Source: Ochrobactrum sp. RH2CCR150 (GTDB lineage: Bacteria; Pseudomonadota; Alphaproteobacteria; Rhizobiales; Rhizobiaceae). From it: DNA of 64,000 nucleotides. The stretch's first letter is position 1. Each line of letters begins with the position of its first letter. This document shows, piece by piece, positions 1 to 7,704 of the stretch. Position numbers and translations under genes: made by a program. Below the pieces are notes generated by a model that was not told the origin of the DNA, searched no databases, and saw only the letters and a list, made by a program, of their open reading frames with translations. Where the stretch lies: the NCBI GenBank assembly GCA_014138095.1, contig JACGXE010000004.1, positions 124,001 to 188,000 of the forward strand. The letters are read 5' to 3'.

Positions 1-1531
1 TCTTGGCTGAATCAATGAAATAAATTTCTCCATCTTCGCCCGTCTGTGCAATCACCTCCTGTGTTGCTTTATCTGGAGAGAAAGACGCCGCAAAACACAA
101 ATATGACTTCGGTTGATAGATTAACTCAACTGGAGAACCGTCAGGCTTGAATATCACATGAGACATATAATTTCCGCCATTCTGTTCGCTCTCGACCAAT
201 CGAACGAAGACAAAAGCTCGTGGTTCTTCCAGTCGTACACTGTCACAAACTGGTTGAATGCAAACTAAATATTGATTAAGATTAACGTCATATACAATAC
301 TACCAAGCTTCAAAGACCGTTGAGTAGCGCCGTAGAACGTTCGGCTCGCCATCAAATGTGAGAAGCGATGATTGGCATCTGAACCCTCAGTAGGCAGTAG
401 AACTTTCGCAGCCTTCCTCGTATTCTTTACTTCACTAAGTTTTGGTATAACACTGTTCTTCTCTCTAGCTTTCTTAAAACCTAAGGTGCAAATATCCTCG
501 GCAATTTCCCTATAATTTAGACCCTCTTGGTTTAGAACAGAACCAAGATGCTCCCCTGGCGTCCATACGTTCTGGCACCAATCTCTGAAGATATTTTCAC
601 GTATCAAAGGCTTAGGTAAAGCATCTTCTAGAACGGCTTCAATCTCGGAGACTAGAAGCGGAATAACGTGCGAGGAAGCGTCTTCTCCAGGCAATGACAT
701 TGCCAAATGGGTCAAAAATGCAGGATCAAGATCCCTATTAAATTTAGAAAGGATTTTGCGGCTGTTCTTCCGGATTTCTGCAAGGCCAAGAAGCGCTGTG
801 GCATGCATTATGCCCGACGCTAGTTTCGCAAACTCACGTACCGCGACGTCGGCGAGATGTATCTCATTCACTACATGACGAGGATCAATATCGACCCTTT
901 CCCGCCCCGGCTTTCCAAGAACCGCGACCCGACTGTTGTCTGTATGAAACGCAAGGCCTTCCTCTTCTTGTAGTGGTCGAAAACTATCGCCAATTGAAGG
1001 GTGAACCTTTTGATATATTTCATTTGCCACCCCAAACAAATTTGGCTCTTGGGTGTAGACTAGGATCAAACGTAACTGTTCAGGAACATCCTTCAGTGCC
1101 TGAACTATTAAACCATCAATCAATTCGAGCGCACGCTGACCCTTGTCTCCGAAAAGATCCCAATCAACGATCACTACGTCTGCCGCCCTACAAAGAGGAA
1201 ATATGTCTGACGCGGGACCAAAACTTGCTGGTTTCTTTGGCTGGTACAACGAACAGACAATTTGTTTCTTCGCAAAGCTATTAACGATATCATACGAATC
1301 TGGAGCCGGGTCTTCTTCTGGAACGGCTTCGGGGGCCACTTGGCTCTGATCGCCCTCTGTAGAGAGTCGTCTCGACGCCATTTTTCGCAATTTCGGAGCC
1401 AAAACCTGTTTCGGTGCGCCACCGCTAGCTGGAGCACTCTGGTAAATTCTATCATCTACAAAAACTGCAGTCTGAATAAAAGACTGCGCTGCTTGCGTCG
1501 AATAGTCTTGTACAGTTTCAGTCAGCACCAT
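1..1531 (-). CDS. Receiver-like domain protein, partial (runs off left edge)
   Basis: Translating the minus strand from ATG at 1531 gives 510 codons with no stop to the window edge, so the C-terminus is missing. Residues 20-215 read as a response-regulator receiver fold: acidic pair D26-D27 after a hydrophobic strand (AVFVDD), phospho-acceptor D123 in VIVDWDLFGDKG, the switch threonine T160 in LILVYTQEP, and the lysine-proline K207-P208 in VAVLGKP. The first loop carries an insertion of roughly 50 residues, so this is a divergent receiver. The remaining 295 residues are not recognised; they include a CIQPVCDSVR motif (C424, C429). The ATG has a GGGGA ribosome site and overlaps the end of the ATPase gene by 14 bases, implying translational coupling. 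Its inferred job is to accept phosphate or a conformational signal from that ATPase. Confidence 0.8.
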   Translation of the reverse strand, partial: MVLTETVQDYSTQAAQSFIQTAVFVDDRIYQSAPASGGAPKQVLAPKLRKMASRRLSTEGDQSQVAPEAVPEEDPAPDSYDIVNSFAKKQIVCSLYQPKKPASFGPASDIFPLCRAADVVIVDWDLFGDKGQRALELIDGLIVQALKDVPEQLRLILVYTQEPNLFGVANEIYQKVHPSIGDSFRPLQEEEGLAFHTDNSRVAVLGKPGRERVDIDPRHVVNEIHLADVAVREFAKLASGIMHATALLGLAEIRKNSRKILSKFNRDLDPAFLTHLAMSLPGEDASSHVIPLLVSEIEAVLEDALPKPLIRENIFRDWCQNVWTPGEHLGSVLNQEGLNYREIAEDICTLGFKKAREKNSVIPKLSEVKNTRKAAKVLLPTEGSDANHRFSHLMASRTFYGATQRSLKLGSIVYDVNLNQYLVCIQPVCDSVRLEEPRAFVFVRLVESEQNGGNYMSHVIFKPDGSPVELIYQPKSYLCFAASFSPDKATQEVIAQTGEDGEIYFIDSAK

Positions 1532-4487
1532 CGTTCCCCGGCCAGCTAATTACCATCGTTACGCCACGTTTTTCAGAGTTGGGCAAAATATCAATTTCCA
1601 TGCCCTCCTTTTGAAGAGCTTTTCTCGAAATATAAAGTCCGAGTCCTCTGCCGCCCGGTTTTCTAGTAAATCCCTGATCGAATATTGCGGATGAATCCCT
1701 TTGATTAATAGAAGGCCCGTTGTTTGAGATACGAAAACTTTTCTCGTCCGCATCAAGAATAATTTCCTTCTTACCGTCAATATTCTCAAGCCAAAATACG
1801 GCATTATCGATTATGTTTACAAAAACGGGATAAATTGTAGATGGAAATACTGTAATTTGCGATTGAAGGAAGGCATCACTTGCTGAAAGAACGACGTTAT
1901 GCCGTTTCATACGAACTTCAAATAGCGTATGAAGGTAATGATTTATCTCTGATCCTTTGATCGGGATCGCTTTTCGATAAAGCCTTCGTTGCAGCGGTGT
2001 AAAAAGATTAAGATGACCATCGAGATGGTCAAAGTTATTACGAATATCCCTATACAAAATAGAAAGTTCGTCATTTGAACTTGCCCATGGCCGAAGTTCT
2101 CGAAGAGATCTTCGGACGCCCTTTATCGCAGCCTCAAATTCATGATTGATAACTGCAACCGCTAATCCCAGCTGCACCATCTCGGCATCGGTATCAGCTT
2201 GCTCTCTGAGATCCTGAAGTTCCTGATCTAAAGCTTCAACGATATCGGAGTCCGATATATCGAAGCCTTGGTCGATATTGGCAGATATTGCCGTCAGCAT
2301 ATCTCTGACTTTGGAAAGAGTTTCTCGGTTCTTCTTACCTACTGATTCAATTCGTCCTTCGTATGTGTCGCGTAACCGTTCGATCTGATCTTCAGAAAGG
2401 TCGACAAGATCTTTTTGTGCAAACTCCACTTCGACTGCAGAAATTGTTTCCTGCATTTCCCGAATTGCGTCACGCGCGAACTTAAGTGCAGAAGACCTTG
2501 TCTCGTTAGCTAAACTTCTGACTTGCCCTGCTTCTTGGGTAACAGCCTTCCTTCGACTATCCGCACTTTGACGGATAAGTTCACCCAAGCGCTTCCTTTG
2601 ATCGACATAGAGCTTTGCTTCCTTAGCAACCGCGCCAAGTGTCGTAGCCACCTCTGTAACGAAGGGATCAAAGAGTTCTTTATCCAATCGCTCAATCTCT
2701 GCTGTATAAGCGTTCCAATCGCGTTGAAGGGGTTTAGACAAGCCAACACCTCGCGGCTTTGACAAGCGATAGCTCTCACGGATTTCGTCAAGTCGGCGAC
2801 CTGCTTCCCTTTCAGCGTCTAGCAAAGCAGATGAAGCTTCGTCCGGGTCTTTCAGCCTTGCCGCTGTTTCCATACGAGCTGAAATGTTGGCACGGAGATT
2901 ACTTAGTTCCGTCTCAGGAAGACCTGAGCTTACTCGGTCAAAAAAACCTTCAAGTGACGCCGCTATACTTCTCCGCTTAGTCGAAACTTGCTTTTCTCTG
3001 CGACGCCGGGCCAGCTCGAGGCGTTCCAACTCCGAGCGTTGTTCGGTATAGATTTCTGAATAGTCGCCAGAATCTCTGAAGAAGTCAGCAGCAAGTTGCA
3101 GAAAAAGATTCTCAAGGATGTTTCTAAGTTGCCGATAAGCTTTATCTTGCTGAAACCCTTCTCTCCCCGCTTTTTCATGCAAAAAGCCGTTGTCCTGCCG
3201 CGTCAGCTTGACAGCACCAAAAACTCGCCGATGAGAGAAGAAATAATACGAAGCAGATTTAGTTCGCCGTTCCTCGATATTGAGCCAATCAACATCCGAA
3301 TTTCCATAAGGTAAAACTCTAATCCTATCCCGATAAACGTAAATACCCCCAATTTGGTTTAGCTTCTCGCTAATGCGTTTCCACTCATCTGGAGGTAGAG
3401 TAGATTCTCTTTGCGCACCGTTTACGTAGCCAAACTCGATCTCAAACGGGCCACACTTGGTGGGCTGTCCCTGTCCGTCCAGCCATGCAACCGCATGATT
3501 GCGTACATCTTCACCATATATCTTAATGTCACCGAGGAATTGGCCGAATTCGTCAAATCGGCCGCTAATTCTGTGATCGGCGGCTTCCAATTCTTGCTGA
3601 GTAAAGAATTCGCCCTCGCCTATCAAATCCTCACTTGCTGAGTCCGTGGGCCAGTAACGAAATGCAGTCTCTATTGGCGATGGTGGGGATTCTCTGAATA
3701 CGGAATTTGAAAATCCGAGAAGAAACTTAGTAAAATCTTTAGTATTATCCCGGCGCTCTCGGTCAATTTCGTGCGCAATACCATCGTCAGCTGGTGCAAT
3801 GTAAAAATGTGTTCCTGACTCACCGTCCTTGAGGCTAATCCCGCCCAAGAATTCGTCCAAGTTCTGAGGGTCTACTTGAAAATCGGATATATCGTTCAAT
3901 ATTCTCTTATATGAGACGTCATCCGCGTTTCCTGACAGCCCCTTAATGCAGTCAGTCATTCCTCCAAGCAATTCTTCGACATCATCCGATGTAGGGAGCC
4001 GCCCTCCTGTAATGTGCTTAATCGGAATCTCAATATCTTCTAAATTGATTCCCGAAATTTCAAATAAACCCCAATGAATGAAACACATAACAAGATCTTG
4101 TGCTTCTCCGTTGCGTATAGCGCGCGTGAGAATAAGTACCTGTCGCCCAAGCAACGCTATTGCGAGACGCCCAATACCCTTCTCTCCCATGATCGCGCGC
4201 TCTGGCTTATCGGCGGGCCGATAAGCATCCGGTTTCTGACCGGGAGCGGCATATTTACTCTCCGTCCCCAAAACGAGCCAACGGTTCTCGAACTCTTCTG
4301 GTGTCATACCGACGCCGTTGTCACGTATAACTAGAAGATTATCCGAACGAAAATAGTCGACTTCAGCATGATCAGCATAGGCATCGTGAGCGTTCTTAAA
4401 CAATTCACTGATAGCAGTTGATATATTGGCAATCTGCTGGCGACCCAGCATATCGACAGTTCGTGCTCTAGTACGAAATTTCGCCAT
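1518..4487 (-). CDS. Dual GHKL ATPase: MORC/Hsp90-like N-terminus, histidine-kinase-like C-terminus
   Basis: A protein of 989 residues. The N-terminal GHKL module shows the N-box (ELFKNAHDAY, about residues 28-37), G1 box DNGVGM (56-61) and a GEKGIGRLA box near residue 100, the pattern of Hsp90/MutL/MORC ATPases. A long charged, coiled-coil-like middle (about 480-720) follows. The C-terminus resembles a histidine kinase: INHEF with H782 as possible phospho-acceptor, a second N-box (NIIDNAVFW, N895), a degenerate G1 (NNGPS) and G2 GGRGLGL (945-951). I chose ATG at 4487, two bases after the methyltransferase stop and with AGG upstream; a TTG at 4502 is also open. GHKL ATPases beside cytosine methylases are known from restriction-like islands; pairing with a receiver protein suggests a phosphorelay. 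Function is inferred, not known. Confidence 0.82.
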   Translation of the reverse strand: MAKFRTRARTVDMLGRQQIANISTAISELFKNAHDAYADHAEVDYFRSDNLLVIRDNGVGMTPEEFENRWLVLGTESKYAAPGQKPDAYRPADKPERAIMGEKGIGRLAIALLGRQVLILTRAIRNGEAQDLVMCFIHWGLFEISGINLEDIEIPIKHITGGRLPTSDDVEELLGGMTDCIKGLSGNADDVSYKRILNDISDFQVDPQNLDEFLGGISLKDGESGTHFYIAPADDGIAHEIDRERRDNTKDFTKFLLGFSNSVFRESPPSPIETAFRYWPTDSASEDLIGEGEFFTQQELEAADHRISGRFDEFGQFLGDIKIYGEDVRNHAVAWLDGQGQPTKCGPFEIEFGYVNGAQRESTLPPDEWKRISEKLNQIGGIYVYRDRIRVLPYGNSDVDWLNIEERRTKSASYYFFSHRRVFGAVKLTRQDNGFLHEKAGREGFQQDKAYRQLRNILENLFLQLAADFFRDSGDYSEIYTEQRSELERLELARRRREKQVSTKRRSIAASLEGFFDRVSSGLPETELSNLRANISARMETAARLKDPDEASSALLDAEREAGRRLDEIRESYRLSKPRGVGLSKPLQRDWNAYTAEIERLDKELFDPFVTEVATTLGAVAKEAKLYVDQRKRLGELIRQSADSRRKAVTQEAGQVRSLANETRSSALKFARDAIREMQETISAVEVEFAQKDLVDLSEDQIERLRDTYEGRIESVGKKNRETLSKVRDMLTAISANIDQGFDISDSDIVEALDQELQDLREQADTDAEMVQLGLAVAVINHEFEAAIKGVRRSLRELRPWASSNDELSILYRDIRNNFDHLDGHLNLFTPLQRRLYRKAIPIKGSEINHYLHTLFEVRMKRHNVVLSASDAFLQSQITVFPSTIYPVFVNIIDNAVFWLENIDGKKEIILDADEKSFRISNNGPSINQRDSSAIFDQGFTRKPGGRGLGLYISRKALQKEGMEIDILPNSEKRGVTMVISWPGNDGAD

Positions 4488-4489
4488 AT

Positions 4490-5539
4490 CTAACCTGCGC
4501 AATGCTTTGCATGGGAGACAATATGAGCACCAAAAGCCTGCGCCAACACAACCGGCACGGCATTACCAATTTGCTTAGCCTGAGAATTCAGAGAACCCAA
4601 AAACTCGAACGTATCTGGAAAGGTTTGAAGCGATGCAGCCTCTCGCACGCTGATTGCGCGATCTTGCTCAGGATGTCCATAACGTCCGTTAGAAAGGCTT
4701 ATGCATCGTGTCGTCAATCCAGTAGCTGGACCATCCCACCTCATACGTCCATAGACATCAGTATGCCCTGAATAACCCGTCTTGGTGTGGCAATGTAGCC
4801 GCAATTCGGTTGGCCAATCTGCACGCGTTCCTTCTATAGGAGTAGCTCTTATTCTCTTTAGGTTGATTTCGGATAGACTCGCCGCTCGGTGATTTAGAAT
4901 TACTGGATGTGTTTCTCCGGCTCTAATGGCCGGAAGATGAGCAATCCAATCCCTCACTGTGCTATACCCCGTTCCAGCCTGAGGACCGTGCGTTTCATCT
5001 GGCAGATTAATTTCACCATGTTTAGACGCGAGCAACACTAGCCGCCTTCGTCGCTGAGGAACGCCATATCTTTGAGCTTCAATAATTCCAACAGCAGTCT
5101 TATAGCCCAAGGCTTCTAAACGCTTAATGAAACGGGTAAGTGTGCTATTGCCTGCCACCTTCTGTATGCCTGGAACATTTTCAACGAATATGTAATCTGG
5201 AAGAAATCGCTCTACCTGCAACCCGAAATATGAAAGCAAGGATCTTCGAAGGTCAGTTTTTTTATCCGGCTTTTGTGTATTTTGCCTTGTGAAGGGTTGG
5301 CACGGCGCGCAACCACAGAAGAGTTTGATGTCGTATGACTTAACCAAATCTTCGATTTCTTCTGGATTAAACCGCGTTATATCGGTTGAACTAAATACAG
5401 TTTGCGGAAAATTTTTTTGAAAAGTAGCTCCAGCATCTTTATCAAAGTCAAGTGCAAACGCAGGAACCAGTCCTGCTGCTTGAAAACCTTTACTGGTCCC
5501 CCCACACCCTGAAAAGAAATCAAACACACCTATATTCAT
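4490..5539 (-). CDS. dcm: DNA (cytosine-5-)-methyltransferase
   Basis: A 349-residue C5-cytosine methyltransferase. Motif I is FDFFSGCGG (residues 6-14), the catalytic cysteine is C80 in GCAPCQPFT, motif VI is ENVPGI (120-125), motif VIII is QRRRRLVLL (162-170), and the C-terminal motifs AASLQTFPD and QIGNAVP are present, so the enzyme should be active. The recognition sequence cannot be read from the sequence. It is first in a tightly packed leftward operon with the GHKL ATPase and the receiver-like protein. No restriction endonuclease is visible in the window, although one could lie further left. The symbol is a family label and does not imply CCWGG specificity. The region is richer in AT than the core chromosome to the right, consistent with horizontal acquisition. 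Confidence 0.93.
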   Translation of the reverse strand: MNIGVFDFFSGCGGTSKGFQAAGLVPAFALDFDKDAGATFQKNFPQTVFSSTDITRFNPEEIEDLVKSYDIKLFCGCAPCQPFTRQNTQKPDKKTDLRRSLLSYFGLQVERFLPDYIFVENVPGIQKVAGNSTLTRFIKRLEALGYKTAVGIIEAQRYGVPQRRRRLVLLASKHGEINLPDETHGPQAGTGYSTVRDWIAHLPAIRAGETHPVILNHRAASLSEINLKRIRATPIEGTRADWPTELRLHCHTKTGYSGHTDVYGRMRWDGPATGLTTRCISLSNGRYGHPEQDRAISVREAASLQTFPDTFEFLGSLNSQAKQIGNAVPVVLAQAFGAHIVSHAKHCAG

Positions 5540-5714
5540 TTTTATTTATCTTTTAACGTGCTTTATTGAAGCTCCAGAAAGGTTATTATTTACGCTCGAT
5601 ACAGCAGCTTTCGTTAAGCGATTCCCAACACGTATACGATCATATGTTACCGAACCGCTTGCGGCAATCAATAAGGATCGCCGAAAGCGCGCATAAAACG
5701 TTTCTCACAGGAGC

Positions 5715-6224
5715 TTACAGCTTGGCTCCCCGATTTTCGGCTGCCGCGCTGCGTCTTGGACGCCCGATATGCTTGCCTTTGCGGCGCGCGGCTTCCATAC
5801 CCGCTTTTGTGCGCTCACTTATCAAAGATCGCTCAAATTCTGACAATGCAGCCAATAGATGGAAAACCAGCCTCCCTCCAGATGAAGAAGTATCTATGTT
5901 CTCTGTCATAGATTTGAATTCGACGCCGTCCCTTCCCAATGAATTGACCAGATCGACCAGATGAATGAGCGACCTACCCAGTCTGTCCAACCGCCATACA
6001 ACCAAGGTATCGCCCTTTTTGAGCCTTTTCAGTACTTTCTGGAGGCCTGGTCGCTCGGTCGAAGCGCCAGAAACGCCTTGATCAATAAAGATCGGATCGC
6101 AACCCGCTTTCTTCAGGGCGTCAAGTTGCAGATCCAGCTTTTGCCCGTCAGTGGATACCCTTGCGTAACCGATTTTCAATGTATTTTCTCTTGGTCTTTT
6201 CCTAATAATTTTACCGTTATCCAT
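5715..6224 (-). CDS. Serine recombinase (resolvase/invertase), lacking the C-terminal HTH
   Basis: A small serine recombinase of 169 residues. The catalytic serine is S24 in YARVSTDGQ, and the catalytic arginines sit in WRLDRLGRSL; the long helix E ends with MEAARRKGKHIGRP. In Tn3/Pin-type enzymes GRP is followed by about 40 residues of helix-turn-helix that bind the recombination site. Here only RRSAAAENRGAKL follows before the stop, and the sequence beyond the stop shows no continuation in another frame that I can recognise. I chose the internal ATG at 6224 because an upstream start at 6275 would add a tail absent from the family and would run into the inverted repeat. It may be a decayed resolvase or one needing a partner to bind DNA. 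Confidence 0.85.
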   Translation of the reverse strand: MDNGKIIRKRPRENTLKIGYARVSTDGQKLDLQLDALKKAGCDPIFIDQGVSGASTERPGLQKVLKRLKKGDTLVVWRLDRLGRSLIHLVDLVNSLGRDGVEFKSMTENIDTSSSGGRLVFHLLAALSEFERSLISERTKAGMEAARRKGKHIGRPRRSAAAENRGAKL

Positions 6225-6251
6225 GAATTTCAAGTCCCAATTCTGTTGACG

Positions 6252-6402
6252 AAAGGGAACGGTTTGAAAACTCAAGGCTGGTCAACGATTTTTCTGGTAA
6301 TTTTATCCAAAAATACTTTTGGTCGGCGGTTTCACTCTCACTTCACAAGAATATCTTCAAGCTGATAATCTTTCGCCGAAATCCTCTGAAACCGTTCCCT
6401 TT
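6252..6402. repeat. 14-bp perfect inverted repeat upstream of the resolvase
   Basis: AAAGGGAACGGTTT at 6252-6265 is matched exactly in inverted orientation by AAACCGTTCCCTTT at 6389-6402, with 123 bases between. It lies just upstream of the recombinase start and could be a recombination site pair, operator or element end; none of these is demonstrated. Confidence 0.6.
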
Positions 6403-6542
6403 ATCATCTCATCAGTTACAACCGTCAGGGCATAAACCATCATGCCTGCCGAATTGTCGGGGGATTTTATGGAAACAGAAAAAGCAGATTCTAAATACAT
6501 TACAATAATAACGCCAACTGTAATTAGTATTGGTTAGTTATC

Positions 6543-6770
6543 ATGAATTACAAAACTGCTACTCGAAATCTCTTATGGCGTTTTATTTTTGTATTGATCT
6601 GGAACGCGATCCCATACTCGGTTTTTCTGACAAGTCGCAACCCAAGTAGCAGCGGGAATCTTCCGTTCGCGCTGATGGCGTTTTCGGGATTGTTCTTCGC
6701 TGTTGCGCTGCTCGGGAAATCAGTTGGGGACTTCATCGCTGCATCGGTGAATAAGAGCAGCCAGCATTGA
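6543..6770 (+). CDS. Small two-helix membrane protein, unknown
   Basis: A 75-residue reading frame with two hydrophobic stretches (about residues 12-29 and 42-58), a basic N-terminus and a polar C-terminal tail, as expected of a small inner-membrane protein. It ends three bases before the next start, so the two are probably co-transcribed. The ribosome site is weak. I do not recognise the family. It sits inside the mobile element between the resolvase and the replication module, so it is accessory cargo. Confidence 0.5.
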   Translation: MNYKTATRNLLWRFIFVLIWNAIPYSVFLTSRNPSSSGNLPFALMAFSGLFFAVALLGKSVGDFIAASVNKSSQH

Positions 6771-6773
6771 GCA

Positions 6774-7250
6774 ATGAAAATGATAAATCAGAATGCTGCG
6801 TTGGTGATGAACAGCGTGCGACAAAGGCAGCGCATTAGCAAAAGTCTGTTTCTAAAAGCCCTGACTGCTGCAGCTTTTGGCGCGTCCTTCACAACGGCCA
6901 GCGCCGCCCCCGACCCTTATGTAGGCGATTACGTCAAGGCTTGCCCCAAAGCGCAATGCACAATTGAAATCACAAAGGAAAAGGACAAAACCTACAATCT
7001 ACGTTTCACCGCAGCCGACACAATGGATGCAGATAAAGTGCTATGTCGCGCTGATATTCCGATGAGGCGCGACAGACTGGAATTCACAGTAAACGAAAAT
7101 TACGACGATGCTTTATCGGGCACATACAAGTCTGATCCACTTATCTGGTTGCTAGCCTTCGATGACGGCAGCATACATTTCTACATCGAGAATGCACCTT
7201 GTGGACGCTTCAATATGGCAGGCGAATATGTTGCATTCGGAGATGAGTGA
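6774..7250 (+). CDS. Predicted secreted protein, unknown
   Basis: A 158-residue protein with a signal peptide: basic residues (RQRQRISK) then a hydrophobic alanine-rich stretch ending near ASAA, so the mature part should start near APDPYVG. The mature domain has four cysteines (in the ACPKAQC stretch, LCRAD and APCGRF) that could form two disulphides in the periplasm. Starts at 6774, 6780 and 6807 are all possible; 6807 gives a more ordinary signal peptide. No family is recognised. It follows the small membrane protein at three bases and is accessory cargo of the element. Confidence 0.6.
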   Translation: MKMINQNAALVMNSVRQRQRISKSLFLKALTAAAFGASFTTASAAPDPYVGDYVKACPKAQCTIEITKEKDKTYNLRFTAADTMDADKVLCRADIPMRRDRLEFTVNENYDDALSGTYKSDPLIWLLAFDDGSIHFYIENAPCGRFNMAGEYVAFGDE

Positions 7251-7258
7251 CAGAAAAA

Positions 7259-7287
7259 AAGCGGCGCACTGAAACAGTAGGCCGCTT
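7259..7287 (-). terminator. Rho-independent terminator, leftward
   Basis: AAGCGGC at 7259-7265 pairs with GCCGCTT at 7281-7287. Read on the minus strand the stem is followed by a run of seven T, whereas the plus-strand side has none, so it terminates leftward transcription although no leftward gene lies immediately to its right. Confidence 0.55.
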
Positions 7288-7460
7288 GCGGCATCCTGTT
7301 GGGTGGGGAGTGGAGATGGATGCCACCCTTAGATATTCATTTCAAATAGGCGTCGGCGCAAGCTGATTTCACCAGCAGATTATTATTTCGGATGCGGAAT
7401 GACATAACCGCCTGCTTGACCCGATCAGCGCCGACGACAATCCTTGATAAAGGATAATAA

Positions 7461-7500
7461 AAAACCGCCTCAACGGCTGGCAGGCCTCGGCGGTTTTTCA
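7461..7500. terminator. Rho-independent terminator, stronger leftward
   Basis: AAAACCGCC at 7461-7469 pairs with GGCGGTTTT at about 7489-7497 around a 19-base loop. The T-run is longer on the minus strand (TTTTTTATTATCC) but one is also present on the plus strand. Confidence 0.6.
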
Positions 7501-7574
7501 AGGTGAATGGAAATAGAGTGAAATCACTCCCGTATACAGTCAAGAGCCGAAAGGCGCTTAAGCGTTGAGTGAGC

Positions 7575-7594
7575 GGCTGGGATATAACCCAGCC
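7575..7594. repeat. Perfect palindrome upstream of the replicase
   Basis: GGCTGGG (7575-7581), a 6-base ATATAA spacer, then CCCAGCC (7588-7594). The AT-rich centre and position 110 bases before the replicase start are compatible with an operator or part of a replication origin. Confidence 0.45.
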
Positions 7595-7704
7595 CAAAAG
7601 ACAGCCTCACACGCCTGCTCCCGTCAACAAAATTTGCCTTCCCGCGCAGTTCCAAGTTCGGAACAAGATCGCCAGCAGCATATAAGGATTTTGCCCCGGC
7701 GTTC

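Larger units (their letters stand above)
7251..7704. other. Leader region of the replicase gene, no protein gene seen
   Basis: This 454-base stretch holds no convincing reading frame. It contains two hairpins with T-runs on the minus strand, a short ATCCTT/AAGGAT repeat (about 7440-7455) and a perfect palindrome, all just before the replicase start. That arrangement would suit a replication control region with a leftward transcript, but no clear promoter was identified. Confidence 0.45.
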
